Shown here piece by piece: positions 1 to 8,374 of a stretch of 64,000 bases of DNA. Under the pieces are notes generated by a model. That model saw only the letters and a list, made by a program, of their open reading frames with translations, ran no database searches and was not told the origin of the DNA. The translations under genes were made by a program, and so were the position numbers. Source of the stretch: Spinactinospora alkalitolerans (lineage in GTDB: Bacteria; Actinomycetota; Actinomycetes; Streptosporangiales; Streptosporangiaceae); NCBI RefSeq assembly GCF_013408795.1, contig NZ_JACCCC010000001.1, positions 3,596,001-3,660,000 on the forward strand. Direction: 5' to 3'. Each line of letters begins with the position of its first letter. The stretch's first letter is position 1.

Positions 1-849
1 CCGCATCCGCGCGTGGCGGATGCGGGAGTTGCGCAGGTACCGGGCGTTGGAACGCTCCTCGTCCAGCAGGTCGGGCGCGAGATAGTGGTTGGAGTGCGCC
101 AGCAGGGCGTCCTCCGGGGGCAGCAGCGCGCTTCGCCGCGGCGTGTTCTCGAAGTCGACCGCCGTCCCGGCCGCGTCCAGCAGGACCAGGTTGCGCGAGG
201 ACGCCCGCGGCAGGTCGCGCAGCGCCGAGCACGCCTGGGCGACGCCGGCGTGGTGCATGGCGAAGCGGCTCAGCAGGTAGCGGGGGAATCCGCGCCGCCA
301 GCCTTCGCAGTTCAGGAAGTTCGCGAACACCGCCATACCCGTGCTGCTGATCCCGATGTAGGAGACCTGGCCCGCGGGGGTGGCCATGAGGATCTCCGGT
401 CCGTCGTCGGGTTCGATGTGGACGACGATCATCAGCCCGGCGTAGAGGTCCGGCAGGTCGGCGTTCTGCCCGGCCAGGCCGGTCCCGGTGGCCGTGGCCT
501 CCGGCAGGGCCGCGAAGGTCGTGCACTCGTTGGCGGTGGCCGGCGAACCCAGCACGTCGGCGTAGACCTCGGCGCGCAGCTGCAGCAGGTAGGCCTCGGC
601 CAGGGTGATCCCGGCCCCCTCGGCGATCCCGGCGATCTCCTCGTCCAGATGCCCGGCGTACTCCTGGACGAACGGCCGGTACTCCGCGGCGACCGCGGTG
701 GCGGTCGCGCGATCGACGCCGGCGCTCGCGAGCCGGGCCAATGCCAGGTCCAGGTGCTCGGCCACGAGGTCGGCGCACGCCGTGCCGTGCTGGCGCCCTA
801 TCGAGCGGTGGGAACCGCGGAAACGGTGGAGTTCAAGGATCTGCGGCAC
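1..849 (-). CDS. C45 family autoproteolytic acyltransferase/hydrolase (partial)
   Basis: Runs off the left edge; about 283 N-terminal residues are present. The protein reads MPQILELHRFRGSHRSIG and continues with helices followed by NECTTFAALPEA, where Cys109 is the expected nucleophile exposed by self-cleavage in the C45 (acyl-CoA:6-aminopenicillanate acyltransferase) family. Downstream LAGQNADL and the SYIGISSTGMAVFAN block also fit that family. The GTG start has an AGGAGG four bases upstream, a tight spacing. It lies 52 bases after the last ABC ATPase gene on the same strand, so it is probably the last gene of the peptide-import operon and would act in the cytoplasm on the imported amide or acylated substrate. 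The true substrate cannot be read from the sequence. The C-terminus is outside the window. Confidence 0.75.
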   Translation of the reverse strand, partial: MPQILELHRFRGSHRSIGRQHGTACADLVAEHLDLALARLASAGVDRATATAVAAEYRPFVQEYAGHLDEEIAGIAEGAGITLAEAYLLQLRAEVYADVLGSPATANECTTFAALPEATATGTGLAGQNADLPDLYAGLMIVVHIEPDDGPEILMATPAGQVSYIGISSTGMAVFANFLNCEGWRRGFPRYLLSRFAMHHAGVAQACSALRDLPRASSRNLVLLDAAGTAVDFENTPRRSALLPPEDALLAHSNHYLAPDLLDEERSNARYLRNSRIRHARMR

Positions 850-901
850 AGGACCTCCTGGGTCGTTCTCGTCGGGTGCATCGTCTACTCGGGCGCGGTG
901 G

Positions 902-1915
902 TCAGGCGTCCGCGGGGGTCGGCGGCGAATCGAGGCGTCCGGCGTGGTGGCAGGCGACCTCGCCGCCGTGTTCACCGTGCAGGAGCTCGGGCTCGGACTC
1001 GCGGCAGATCCGGGTGGCGTACGGGCAGCGAGTGCTGAACCGGCACCCGGGCGGCGGGTCGGCGGGACTGGGAATCTCGCCGCGCAGGATGACGCGCCGA
1101 CGCGTGGCCTCGCGCACCGGGTCGGCCACCGGCACGGCCGACAGCAGCGCCCGGGTGTAGGGATGGCGCGGGTGCGCGGTCACGCGCTCGGCGTCGCCGA
1201 CCTCGACGACCCTGCCGAGGTAGAGCACGGCGATCCGGTCGCAGACGTGCCGGGCCATGGCCAGGTCATGGGTGATGAACAGGTAGGTGAGCGCCAGTTC
1301 CTGCTGGAGGTCGAGTAGCAGGTTGACGATCTGGGCCTGGATGGAGACATCCAGCGCCGCGATGGCCTCGTCGGCCACGATGAACTCCGGATCGCAGGCC
1401 AATGCGCGGGCGATGCCCACACGCTGCCGCTGGCCACCGGAGAGTTCATGCGGGAGCCGGTCCATCAGCCTCCGGTCCAGGTGCACGAGATCGAACAGCT
1501 CCTCGACCCGGGTCCTGCGCCCGGCCGCGGTGCCGACACCGTTGAGGTCGAGGGGCTCGCGCACGGCCGCGCCGACCGGCAGCCGCGGGGTCAGCGAGGA
1601 GTAGGAGTCCTGGAAGACCATCTGCAGCCGGGGCCGGAGTTCGCGCAGCGGCCGCTGGTCCAGCGCCGTGATGTCGCGGCCGCGGAAGCGGACGCTGCCC
1701 GATGTGGGCTCGGTCAGCCGCAGCAGAACGCGGCCGATCGTGGACTTCCCCGAGCCGCTCTCTCCCACCAGCCCCAGCGTCTCGCCGCGGCGCACGGTGA
1801 AGCTCACGCCGTCCACGGCCCGGACCGTGCCGACCGTACGGCGCAGCACGCCGCGCCTGATCGGGAAGTGCTTGGCCAGGTTCTCGGCTTCCACGAGTGC
1901 CTGCCGCTCGCTCAC
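902..1915 (-). CDS. Oligopeptide/dipeptide ABC transporter ATP-binding protein (OppF/DppF type)
   Basis: Cytoplasmic ATPase (337 aa) of a peptide-type importer. It has Walker [10 protein letters not shown], signature LSGGQRQR, Walker B followed by DEAIAALD, and the C-terminal oligopeptide-transporter domain with HPRHPYTRALL and a Cys cluster (CRFSTRCPYATRIC) typical of OppD/OppF pairs. The GTG start overlaps the stop of the preceding ATPase gene in a GTGA, so the two are translationally coupled. A longer reading upstream of this start is only the antisense-like frame of the neighbour. The alanine in DEAIAALD, where DEP is usual, is common in OppF and not a sign of damage. Confidence 0.93.
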   Translation of the reverse strand: MSERQALVEAENLAKHFPIRRGVLRRTVGTVRAVDGVSFTVRRGETLGLVGESGSGKSTIGRVLLRLTEPTSGSVRFRGRDITALDQRPLRELRPRLQMVFQDSYSSLTPRLPVGAAVREPLDLNGVGTAAGRRTRVEELFDLVHLDRRLMDRLPHELSGGQRQRVGIARALACDPEFIVADEAIAALDVSIQAQIVNLLLDLQQELALTYLFITHDLAMARHVCDRIAVLYLGRVVEVGDAERVTAHPRHPYTRALLSAVPVADPVREATRRRVILRGEIPSPADPPPGCRFSTRCPYATRICRESEPELLHGEHGGEVACHHAGRLDSPPTPADA

Positions 1916-2946
1916 TGTCCGTCTCCTTCCGCCGCGGCCGGTGCCGGTGGGGTGCGGCCGGCCCCGGCGGCGACCTCGTCGGTGCGCAGGCACGCGGCCT
2001 CGTGCGCCTCCCTGACCGGGAGGAGCTCGGGGACCGAGTGCAGGCATTCCGGGACGGCGTGCTCACAGCGCGGCGCGAACGCGCAGTGCTCGATCGGCCG
2101 TGTGAGGTCGGGCAGTCCTCCGGGGATCGGGACGAGCCGCCGCCGGGGCCCGTCCAGCCCGGGCAGCGACCGCAGCAGCCCGGCGGTGTAGGGATGCCGG
2201 GGCTGCGCGAACAACGCGCGCACGGGCGCGCGCTCGACGATCCGCCCGGCATACATCACCGCCACACTGTCCACCAGGCCGGCGACGACGCCGAGGTCGT
2301 GGGTGATCCACATGACGGCCATGCCCAGCTCGGCACGCAGCCGCGCCACCAGTTCGATGATCTGCGCCTGGACGGTGACGTCCAGTGCCGTCGTGGGCTC
2401 ATCGGCGATGAGCAGCCGGGGCTCGCAGGCCAGGGCGAGCCCGATCAGGACACGCTGGCGCTGGCCGCCGGAGAGCTGGTGCGGGTAGCTGCCGAGGCGC
2501 GCGCGGGGATCGGGGATACCGACCAGCTCCAGCAGCTCGGCCGCCCGGGACAGGGCGGCGGTCCGGGAGCCGCCCCGATGGTTGCGCACGACCTGGGCGA
2601 TCTGGCGGCCGACCGTCATCGACGGATTGAGCGACGCCATCGAATCCTGGTAGATCATCGACAGTTCACGACCCCCCAACGCACGGCGCCGTTTCGGGTC
2701 GAGGTCCAGCAGTTCGGTGCCCCTGTAGCGGATCCGGCCGCGCTCGACGCGGGCGGGCGGCGCGGCGAGGAGGCCCATGACGGCCAGCGCGGTCACGGAC
2801 TTGCCCGAACCGCTCTCCCCGACCACGGCCGCCGCCTCGCCCTCGCGCACGGTCAGCGAGACGCCGTCCACCGCACGCAAAGTGCCGTCCTCCGTGTCGA
2901 AGGCGACAGCGAGGTCCTCGATCTCCAGGAGAGGGGATGCGCTCAT
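1912..2946 (-). CDS. Oligopeptide/dipeptide ABC transporter ATP-binding protein (OppD/DppD type)
   Basis: Second ATPase (344 aa) of the importer, starting [16 protein letters not shown]. Walker [10 protein letters not shown], signature LSGGQRQR, Walker [13 protein letters not shown] and the C-terminal Cys motif [14 protein letters not shown] are intact. It begins with an ATG that overlaps the stop of the permease gene (ATGA) and ends in the GTGA start of the OppF-type gene, so the ATPase pair is made from one transcript. OppD and OppF work as a heterodimer on the inner face of the membrane. Confidence 0.93.
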   Translation of the reverse strand: MSASPLLEIEDLAVAFDTEDGTLRAVDGVSLTVREGEAAAVVGESGSGKSVTALAVMGLLAAPPARVERGRIRYRGTELLDLDPKRRRALGGRELSMIYQDSMASLNPSMTVGRQIAQVVRNHRGGSRTAALSRAAELLELVGIPDPRARLGSYPHQLSGGQRQRVLIGLALACEPRLLIADEPTTALDVTVQAQIIELVARLRAELGMAVMWITHDLGVVAGLVDSVAVMYAGRIVERAPVRALFAQPRHPYTAGLLRSLPGLDGPRRRLVPIPGGLPDLTRPIEHCAFAPRCEHAVPECLHSVPELLPVREAHEAACLRTDEVAAGAGRTPPAPAAAEGDGQ

Positions 2947-3860
2947 TTCTTCCTCCTGCGCGGCTCGAAGGCGTCGCTGAGGCCGTCGCCGACGTAGTTC
3001 ACGGCCAGGACGACGATGAAGAGCATCGCCCCGGGGAAGAAGCCCCGCCACCAGTGCCCGAGTGCGATCACCGGACGCTGGGCCTCGTACAGCAGGCCGC
3101 CCCACGTGGCCTCCGGCGGCTGAAAGCCCAGCCCGAGGAAGGACAGGGCCGACTCGGTCAGGATCGCGGTGGCGACGCCGAGCGTCGCGGTCACGATGAT
3201 CGGGCCGAGCGCACCCGGCAGGATGTGCCGCACGGCGATGCGGAGGTGGCCGGCGCCGATGCCGCGCGCAGCCTCCACGAACTCCTTCTCCTTCAGGGAC
3301 AGGTAGCTGGCGCGGACCAGCCGGGCGGTGTTCATCCAGCTGAACATCGCCACAGCGGCGATGATCGGCCCGAACCCCGGACCGACCAGGGTCACCAGCA
3401 GGATCACCACGAACAGGGCCGGCAGCGAGTAGAAGACGTCCACAACGCGCATCAGCACGTTGTCGACGGGTCCGCCGAAGTAGCCGGCCACCGCTCCGAC
3501 GAGCACCCCGACGACGAGCGAGCAGCCGACGGCGGCGAACGCGACGCTCAAGGTCAGCCGGCCGCCCACGAGGATCCGCACCAGCAGGTCGCGGCCGAGG
3601 TCGTCGGTGCCCATCGGGTGCGCCGGGGACGGCGGCTGGTCCTTGCCGGCCATCGAGACCTCCTCGGGGCCGTAACCGATCACCGCCGGTCCGATCACGA
3701 CCGCCAGGATGACGGCGCCGAGGACGGCCAGGCTGACGGCGGCCGGGCGGTGCCGGAGGAAGCGGCGCCACGCGCCGCCGCCGGCGCGCGCGGCGGGCTC
3801 GGGTTCGGCCGCCGTTGGCGGTGCGGCCGGACGCCCGGTCGGGGGCGCGGCGTCACTCAT
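2943..3860 (-). CDS. ABC transporter permease (OppC/DppC type)
   Basis: Inner-membrane permease of 305 aa with a Pro/Ala-rich cytoplasmic N-terminus, a first membrane helix near residues 38-60 (AVSLAVLGAVILAVVIGPAV), the OppC N-terminal domain and a BPD_transp_1 core with five further helices. The EAA loop reads EAARGIGAGHLRIAVRHILP, the site that docks on the ATPases. The PAHPMGTDDLGRD segment is a hallmark of DppC/OppC proteins. It overlaps the upstream permease gene by eight bases and the downstream ATPase gene by four. Confidence 0.92.
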   Translation of the reverse strand: MSDAAPPTGRPAAPPTAAEPEPAARAGGGAWRRFLRHRPAAVSLAVLGAVILAVVIGPAVIGYGPEEVSMAGKDQPPSPAHPMGTDDLGRDLLVRILVGGRLTLSVAFAAVGCSLVVGVLVGAVAGYFGGPVDNVLMRVVDVFYSLPALFVVILLVTLVGPGFGPIIAAVAMFSWMNTARLVRASYLSLKEKEFVEAARGIGAGHLRIAVRHILPGALGPIIVTATLGVATAILTESALSFLGLGFQPPEATWGGLLYEAQRPVIALGHWWRGFFPGAMLFIVVLAVNYVGDGLSDAFEPRRRKK

Positions 3861-4821
3861 AGCTGATCCTCGGGTCGAGTCGGCTGTAGACGATGTCGGC
3901 GAACAGATTGGCGAGGACCACCAGGAGCGCGGCGATGATCAGGATCCCCAGCAGCACCGGGTAGTCGCGCAGCTGGGCGGACTCGACGAACAGGCGGCCC
4001 ATGCCGGGCAGGCCGAAGATCGTCTCGGTGATGACGGCGCCCAGGAACAGCTCCGGTATCGACAGCACGGCGACGGTGACGACCGGGATGGAGGCGTTCT
4101 TCAGCGCGTGGCCCAGAACCACGGTGCGCTCGGGCAGTCCGCTGCCGCGGGCCGTCCTGATGTAGTCCTGTCCCAGGACCTCCAGCATCGACGACCGGAC
4201 GTAGCGGATCAGGCTCGCCAGCGACACCAGCGACAGCACGGCCACCGGCAGGATCAGGTGCCGGGCCCGGTCGACGATCGCCGCGACGCCCTCGTACTGC
4301 GCCCGCAGATCGGTCAGTCCCGCCGATGGCAGCCAGCCCAGCTGGAACGAGAAGACATAGAGCAGCATCAGCCCGAACCAGAAGCTCGGCATCGCGAGCC
4401 CGGCGAAGGACAGCCCGGTGGAGAGGTGGTCGAAGGCCGAATGCCGACGCACCGCCGCGACGGTCCCGACGGCCAGGGCGAGCAGGACCGACACGGTGAA
4501 CGACACCCCGGTCAGCAGGAGAGTGGTCGGGATGCGCTCGCCGATGGCCTCCAGCACGGGGCGCCCGGTGTTGAACGATGCGCCCCAGTCGCCGGTCAGC
4601 ATCCCGCCGAGCCAGCGCAGGTACTGGATCCAGATGGGGTCGTCCAGTCCGTAGCGGCCGCGGAGCCGCTCGATCTGGGCGGCGCTGGCCTGGCTGCCGG
4701 CGCCTTCCCCGGCCGCCATGGGGCCGCCCGGCGTCATCTGGAGCAGCGCGAAGACGATGACGCTGATGCCCAGCAGCAGGGGGACCGCCTGCAGGCAGCG
4801 CCGCACCAGATAGGAGGTCAT
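3853..4821 (-). CDS. ABC transporter permease (OppB/DppB type)
   Basis: Inner-membrane permease of 322 aa starting MTSYLVRRCLQAVPLLLGIS, with the first helix at the N-terminus followed by a periplasmic segment and five more helices. The EAA-type loop is DYIRTARGSGLPERTVVLGH and the C-terminus carries FADIVYSRLDPRISYE, both characteristic of OppB/DppB. Its ATG overlaps the stop of the binding-protein gene in an ATGA, and its end overlaps the OppC-type gene. It pairs with that protein to form the channel. Confidence 0.93.
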   Translation of the reverse strand: MTSYLVRRCLQAVPLLLGISVIVFALLQMTPGGPMAAGEGAGSQASAAQIERLRGRYGLDDPIWIQYLRWLGGMLTGDWGASFNTGRPVLEAIGERIPTTLLLTGVSFTVSVLLALAVGTVAAVRRHSAFDHLSTGLSFAGLAMPSFWFGLMLLYVFSFQLGWLPSAGLTDLRAQYEGVAAIVDRARHLILPVAVLSLVSLASLIRYVRSSMLEVLGQDYIRTARGSGLPERTVVLGHALKNASIPVVTVAVLSIPELFLGAVITETIFGLPGMGRLFVESAQLRDYPVLLGILIIAALLVVLANLFADIVYSRLDPRISYE

Positions 4822-6533
4822 CCGCCGGCCCCCTCCGCGGACCCGAGCGTCCAGCCGGCGCTGCTGGCCGTGGTCCACATGCCGTCCCAGTAATCGATCT
4901 CGACACCGTCCAGGCCGGTGTTCCACGCGTAGCCGACGGCGGAGGCGTAGACCGGGATGGCGACGCGGTCCTCCGTGAAGATGCGGTCGGCTTCGCGCAG
5001 GGCCTCCTTGCGCGCCTCCGGGTCCATGGTCGTGGCGGCTTCGCGCTCCAGCGCGTCGAACTCGTCGTCGGACCAATGGGAGTAGGAGAAGCCGACGGGG
5101 TTCTCTTCGGTGGGGATGTAGCCGGTGGTGAAGACCTCCATCCAGATGGCGGGGTCGGGGAAGTGCCCGTCGCGGCTCATCGCGATGTCGAAGTCGCCGG
5201 TGGCGAGCAGACCGCCCTTGTCCCGGCTGTCGAACAGCGAGTTGGACGGAACGTTCTCGATGACCAGCTCGATCCCGATGTCCTTCATGTCCTGCTGGAT
5301 GGTCTGCTGGTAGAGGGCGCGCGTCTGGTCGCCGGAGATCGTCTGGAACGTCAGCCGGGCGGGCACTCCGTCCTTTTCGCGGATGCCGCCGTCGCCGACC
5401 TCCCACCCCGCGTCGTCGAGCACGGCACGCGCCTCGTCGGGGTCGTGGGGAGAGGGCTCCCGGTGGGCCGAGCCGAAACCGGCGTAGAGGAAGGACCCGC
5501 TGAGGGTGCCGAACCCGCCCAGCACGTCGTCGATGATCGACCGGCGGTCCAGTCCCAGGTCGATGGCCTCGCGAACGGCGGGGTCACCGAGGACCGGGTG
5601 CGGTTCGTCGAGGTCGCCGCCGTCGGAGTGGTTCAGCCACAGCCATTCCACGATTCCGGTCGTCTCCGGCTGTGTGGCGACCGTGACGGGCGCGCCCGCC
5701 TCCTCGGCTTCGCTCAGCTCGGCCAGGTCGCCCGCGGTGAAGAAGAAGACACTGTCGTACTGACCGCTGGTGAAGCCGCTGAGCGCGGCCTGCTTGTCCG
5801 GGGTGATCTTGAGGGTGACCCCGTCCAGTGCGGGCTGTTCGGGATCGCGCCAGTAGTCGTCGTTGGCCGTCAGCGTGATCTGGTTGCCCGACTGCCAGTC
5901 CTCGTACGCGAACGGCCCGGTGCCCAGGGGCAGCCGCGCCTGGGGGTCGTCGGTCCGGACCGCGCTGGACTCGAACATGTGCTCGGGGAGGACCTGCTGG
6001 AAGAGGTTGAGGTAGCCGGGCTGCGGCTCCTTCATCGTCACCTCCAGCGTCAGTTCGTCCACCACCTCGGTGGAGTCGATGGACGCGTACTCCGGGTCGG
6101 GGAACGCGGCCGCGTCGGGATCCTGCGCGACCTCTGCGGTGAACGCCAGGTCGTCGGCCGTCAGCGCTTCGCCGTCGGACCAGGTGATCCCTTCGCGCAG
6201 GGTGTAGGTCACGGTGAGTCCGTCCTGGCTGACCCCGCCGTTGTCGGCGGTGGGGACCGTCTCGGCGAGGAGCGGCTCGTGGGTGCCGTCGGCCTTGATC
6301 AGGAACAGCGGTTCCACCACGAACGCATCGGAGATGTCGGATCCGCTCTGGTTGCTGAACATCGGGCTGAGGACGCCCGGTTCCTGGATGAGGGCGATGA
6401 CGGCCGTGGAACCGGGGGAGCCCGCTCCTCCCGGCGCGCAGCCGGCCGCGGTGAGGACGAGCGCGCCGACGGCCGCGGACACCGCGCGTGCGGGCAATGG
6501 GAAGAGTCGTGATGGTCGCTGCCGTGCTGACAT
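4818..6533 (-). CDS. Substrate-binding lipoprotein of peptide-type ABC transporter (SBP family 5)
   Basis: Extracellular binding protein of 571 aa. A signal peptide ends in the lipobox LTAAGC, with lipidated Cys32. The body is family-5 (OppA/DppA-like), with EPLFLIKADGTHEPLLAE, TYTLREGITWSDGEALTADD and a C-terminal YAWNTGLDGVEIDYWDGMWT block. An AGGAGG sits before the ATG. It lies 140 bases after the amidase gene and overlaps the first permease gene, so it is the first transporter gene of the operon. Family-5 proteins bind peptides, opines or nickel; the amidase and the C45 acylase around it suggest an amide or acylated ligand, which is inference. Confidence 0.92.
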   Translation of the reverse strand: MSARQRPSRLFPLPARAVSAAVGALVLTAAGCAPGGAGSPGSTAVIALIQEPGVLSPMFSNQSGSDISDAFVVEPLFLIKADGTHEPLLAETVPTADNGGVSQDGLTVTYTLREGITWSDGEALTADDLAFTAEVAQDPDAAAFPDPEYASIDSTEVVDELTLEVTMKEPQPGYLNLFQQVLPEHMFESSAVRTDDPQARLPLGTGPFAYEDWQSGNQITLTANDDYWRDPEQPALDGVTLKITPDKQAALSGFTSGQYDSVFFFTAGDLAELSEAEEAGAPVTVATQPETTGIVEWLWLNHSDGGDLDEPHPVLGDPAVREAIDLGLDRRSIIDDVLGGFGTLSGSFLYAGFGSAHREPSPHDPDEARAVLDDAGWEVGDGGIREKDGVPARLTFQTISGDQTRALYQQTIQQDMKDIGIELVIENVPSNSLFDSRDKGGLLATGDFDIAMSRDGHFPDPAIWMEVFTTGYIPTEENPVGFSYSHWSDDEFDALEREAATTMDPEARKEALREADRIFTEDRVAIPVYASAVGYAWNTGLDGVEIDYWDGMWTTASSAGWTLGSAEGAGG

Positions 6534-6673
6534 GGCGAACCTCCTGGTGGTGCGGCACGGGGGAATCGGCCGTCGGGACGGCCGGAGGGCGCCGATTCGC
6601 TATCGGTCGGCGGGGTGGGGAGCGGTCGCACCAGGTGATGCGTTGTCGGCGCCGGGGCGTCGCTCCGGTCGGC

Positions 6674-8143
6674 CTACCTCGGGGGCCGGATCGACTGGGG
6701 TGTCCAGGCGTCGTCGCGGTACCAGGGGCGGGCGGTCTCGACGGCGTGGGCGACGCGGGCGGCGAGCCGCTCGGCGTAGGCCGGCGCGGCGACCTGCACC
6801 GAGGTCGGTACGCCGGTCGCGGCGATCCCGCTCTGAACGGCGAAGACGGGGAGACGGCTCGCCATGTTGAACGGGATGGTCAGCGGGATCTGCAGGTGGT
6901 GCACGAGGTCGACGGCGGTGCCGTCCACGTCGACGCTGAGATCCGTGTAGTCGTTGTCCGCCTCGAGGGCGGGGATCATGGACGAGGGGCAGATCAGGGC
7001 GTCCACGCGGGTGAACGCTTCGGCGAAGTCCTCCTGGACCCGGGTCTCGGCCAGAACGGCCGCATAGGTGCCGACCTCGGCCAGGCAGCGCTCGGCGACG
7101 GCGACGAAGTCGCGCGTGTAGGACTGCGCTTCGGCGAACCGGTCCCCGAACAGCTGCCTGACCATCGGCGCCATGACGGTCCCGTAGTGGGCGAAGGCCG
7201 CCCGGGTGAGTTCGCCGGTCGACCAGTCGAACCCGAGGTCGACGGTTTCGGCGCCGCGCACCCGCAGCGCTTCGGCGGCCTGTTCGAGGCCGCGGGCGAC
7301 ATCGGCGGCGACGGGGTGCTCGCCCAGGGTGCGCGCAACGCCCACGGTGAGCCCGGCGAGGTCGCCGTCGCCGATCCCGCCGATCGCCGCTCCGGGCACG
7401 CTCACCATGTCGTGGCTCCACTGGCCCGCGATGGCATCGTGCAGTAGGACGCAGTCCTGCACCGTTCGGGCCATGGCCCCGTCGTGGCAGTAGGTGTCGA
7501 GGTTCATCGGCGCCGGCGCCGGGACCCGGCCGTAGGGGGCCTTGTATCCGACGACGCCGTTGAACGCGGCCGGAATCCGGATGGAGCCGGCGATGTCGGA
7601 TCCGGTGGCCAGCGTCGTCATGCCCGCCGCGAGGGCCGCACCCGACCCGCCGGAGGAACCGCCGCTGGAGTAGGCCGTGTTCCAGGGGGAGCGGGTCACT
7701 CCCCACAGATCCGACCGGGTGTATCCCGCGCAGCACAGTTCGGGGGTCGTGGTGCGCAGGTGGACGACCGCGCCGGCCGCCTGGATGCGGTCGACGATCG
7801 GGTGCCCCGCGGAGGGGATCTCGGGCACCAGCACCGTGGAGCCGAGTCGCAGCGGCTCACCGGCGACGGGGTGCTCCTCCTTGAGGGCGACCGTGATCCC
7901 CTCCAGCGGGCGCTGCGTGCCCGCGGCGTAGCGCGCGTCGGATTCGGCCGCGGCCGCGCGCGCCTGGCCGTAATGCCGGTCGGCGACCGCGCCGACCGCT
8001 CCGTTGAGTTCCTCGGTCCGGGCGATCTGTGCTTCGAGCACGTCACTGGGCGCAAGGGCGCCGGACCGGTAGTGCGCCAGCAGGTCGCTCACAGGGAGGT
8101 AGCAGATCTCCTGCGCGGTAAGGCCCTGCGCGGCTGTGTCCAT
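6674..8143 (-). CDS. Amidase signature family enzyme
   Basis: Cytoplasmic amidohydrolase of 489 aa. The Ser-cisSer-Lys triad is visible: Lys88 in TVALKEEHPV, cis-Ser163 in SSGGSSGGSG and nucleophile Ser187 in TGSDIAGSIRIP. The Lys to cis-Ser and cis-Ser to Ser spacings of 75 and 24 residues match those known for fatty acid amide hydrolase, so the enzyme should be active. It is the first gene of the minus-strand operon that continues with the ABC importer and the C45 acylase, so it probably hydrolyses the imported substrate. A 16-bp inverted repeat lies 40 bases upstream of its ATG and is a good operator candidate. Confidence 0.92.
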   Translation of the reverse strand: MDTAAQGLTAQEICYLPVSDLLAHYRSGALAPSDVLEAQIARTEELNGAVGAVADRHYGQARAAAAESDARYAAGTQRPLEGITVALKEEHPVAGEPLRLGSTVLVPEIPSAGHPIVDRIQAAGAVVHLRTTTPELCCAGYTRSDLWGVTRSPWNTAYSSGGSSGGSGAALAAGMTTLATGSDIAGSIRIPAAFNGVVGYKAPYGRVPAPAPMNLDTYCHDGAMARTVQDCVLLHDAIAGQWSHDMVSVPGAAIGGIGDGDLAGLTVGVARTLGEHPVAADVARGLEQAAEALRVRGAETVDLGFDWSTGELTRAAFAHYGTVMAPMVRQLFGDRFAEAQSYTRDFVAVAERCLAEVGTYAAVLAETRVQEDFAEAFTRVDALICPSSMIPALEADNDYTDLSVDVDGTAVDLVHHLQIPLTIPFNMASRLPVFAVQSGIAATGVPTSVQVAAPAYAERLAARVAHAVETARPWYRDDAWTPQSIRPPR

Positions 8144-8182
8144 GCCTCACTCCGAACGTCGTGTTCATTACAAAGTGAAGAT

Positions 8183-8198
8183 TGTTGTGTGTACAACA
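8183..8198. promoter_or_regulatory. Candidate operator of the amidase/ABC operon
   Basis: Inverted repeat TGTTGT-GTGT-ACAACA, six-base perfect arms, 40-55 bases before the amidase start on the minus strand. A TTGACA lies just upstream in the direction of transcription (8217-8222, minus strand), so the repeat falls around the expected -10 position. The TGT-ACA pattern resembles operators of GntR-family repressors, but no GntR gene lies in the window, so the regulator is unknown. Confidence 0.45.
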
Positions 8199-8374
8199 CA
8201 CCATGGCCGGCCGCGGTGTCAATAGCGCAATCGAAGATTCACACGCTGCAACGGCCCCGGAACGGCGCTGCTACGCCGGCGGCCATCCGCACGCGGTCCC
8301 GGGTGGCGCGCTAGAGTCCGACCGCGGGCGGTGCGCCCGCACCCTCCGCCGCCGAGCACGAGCACTGGTCCCAC

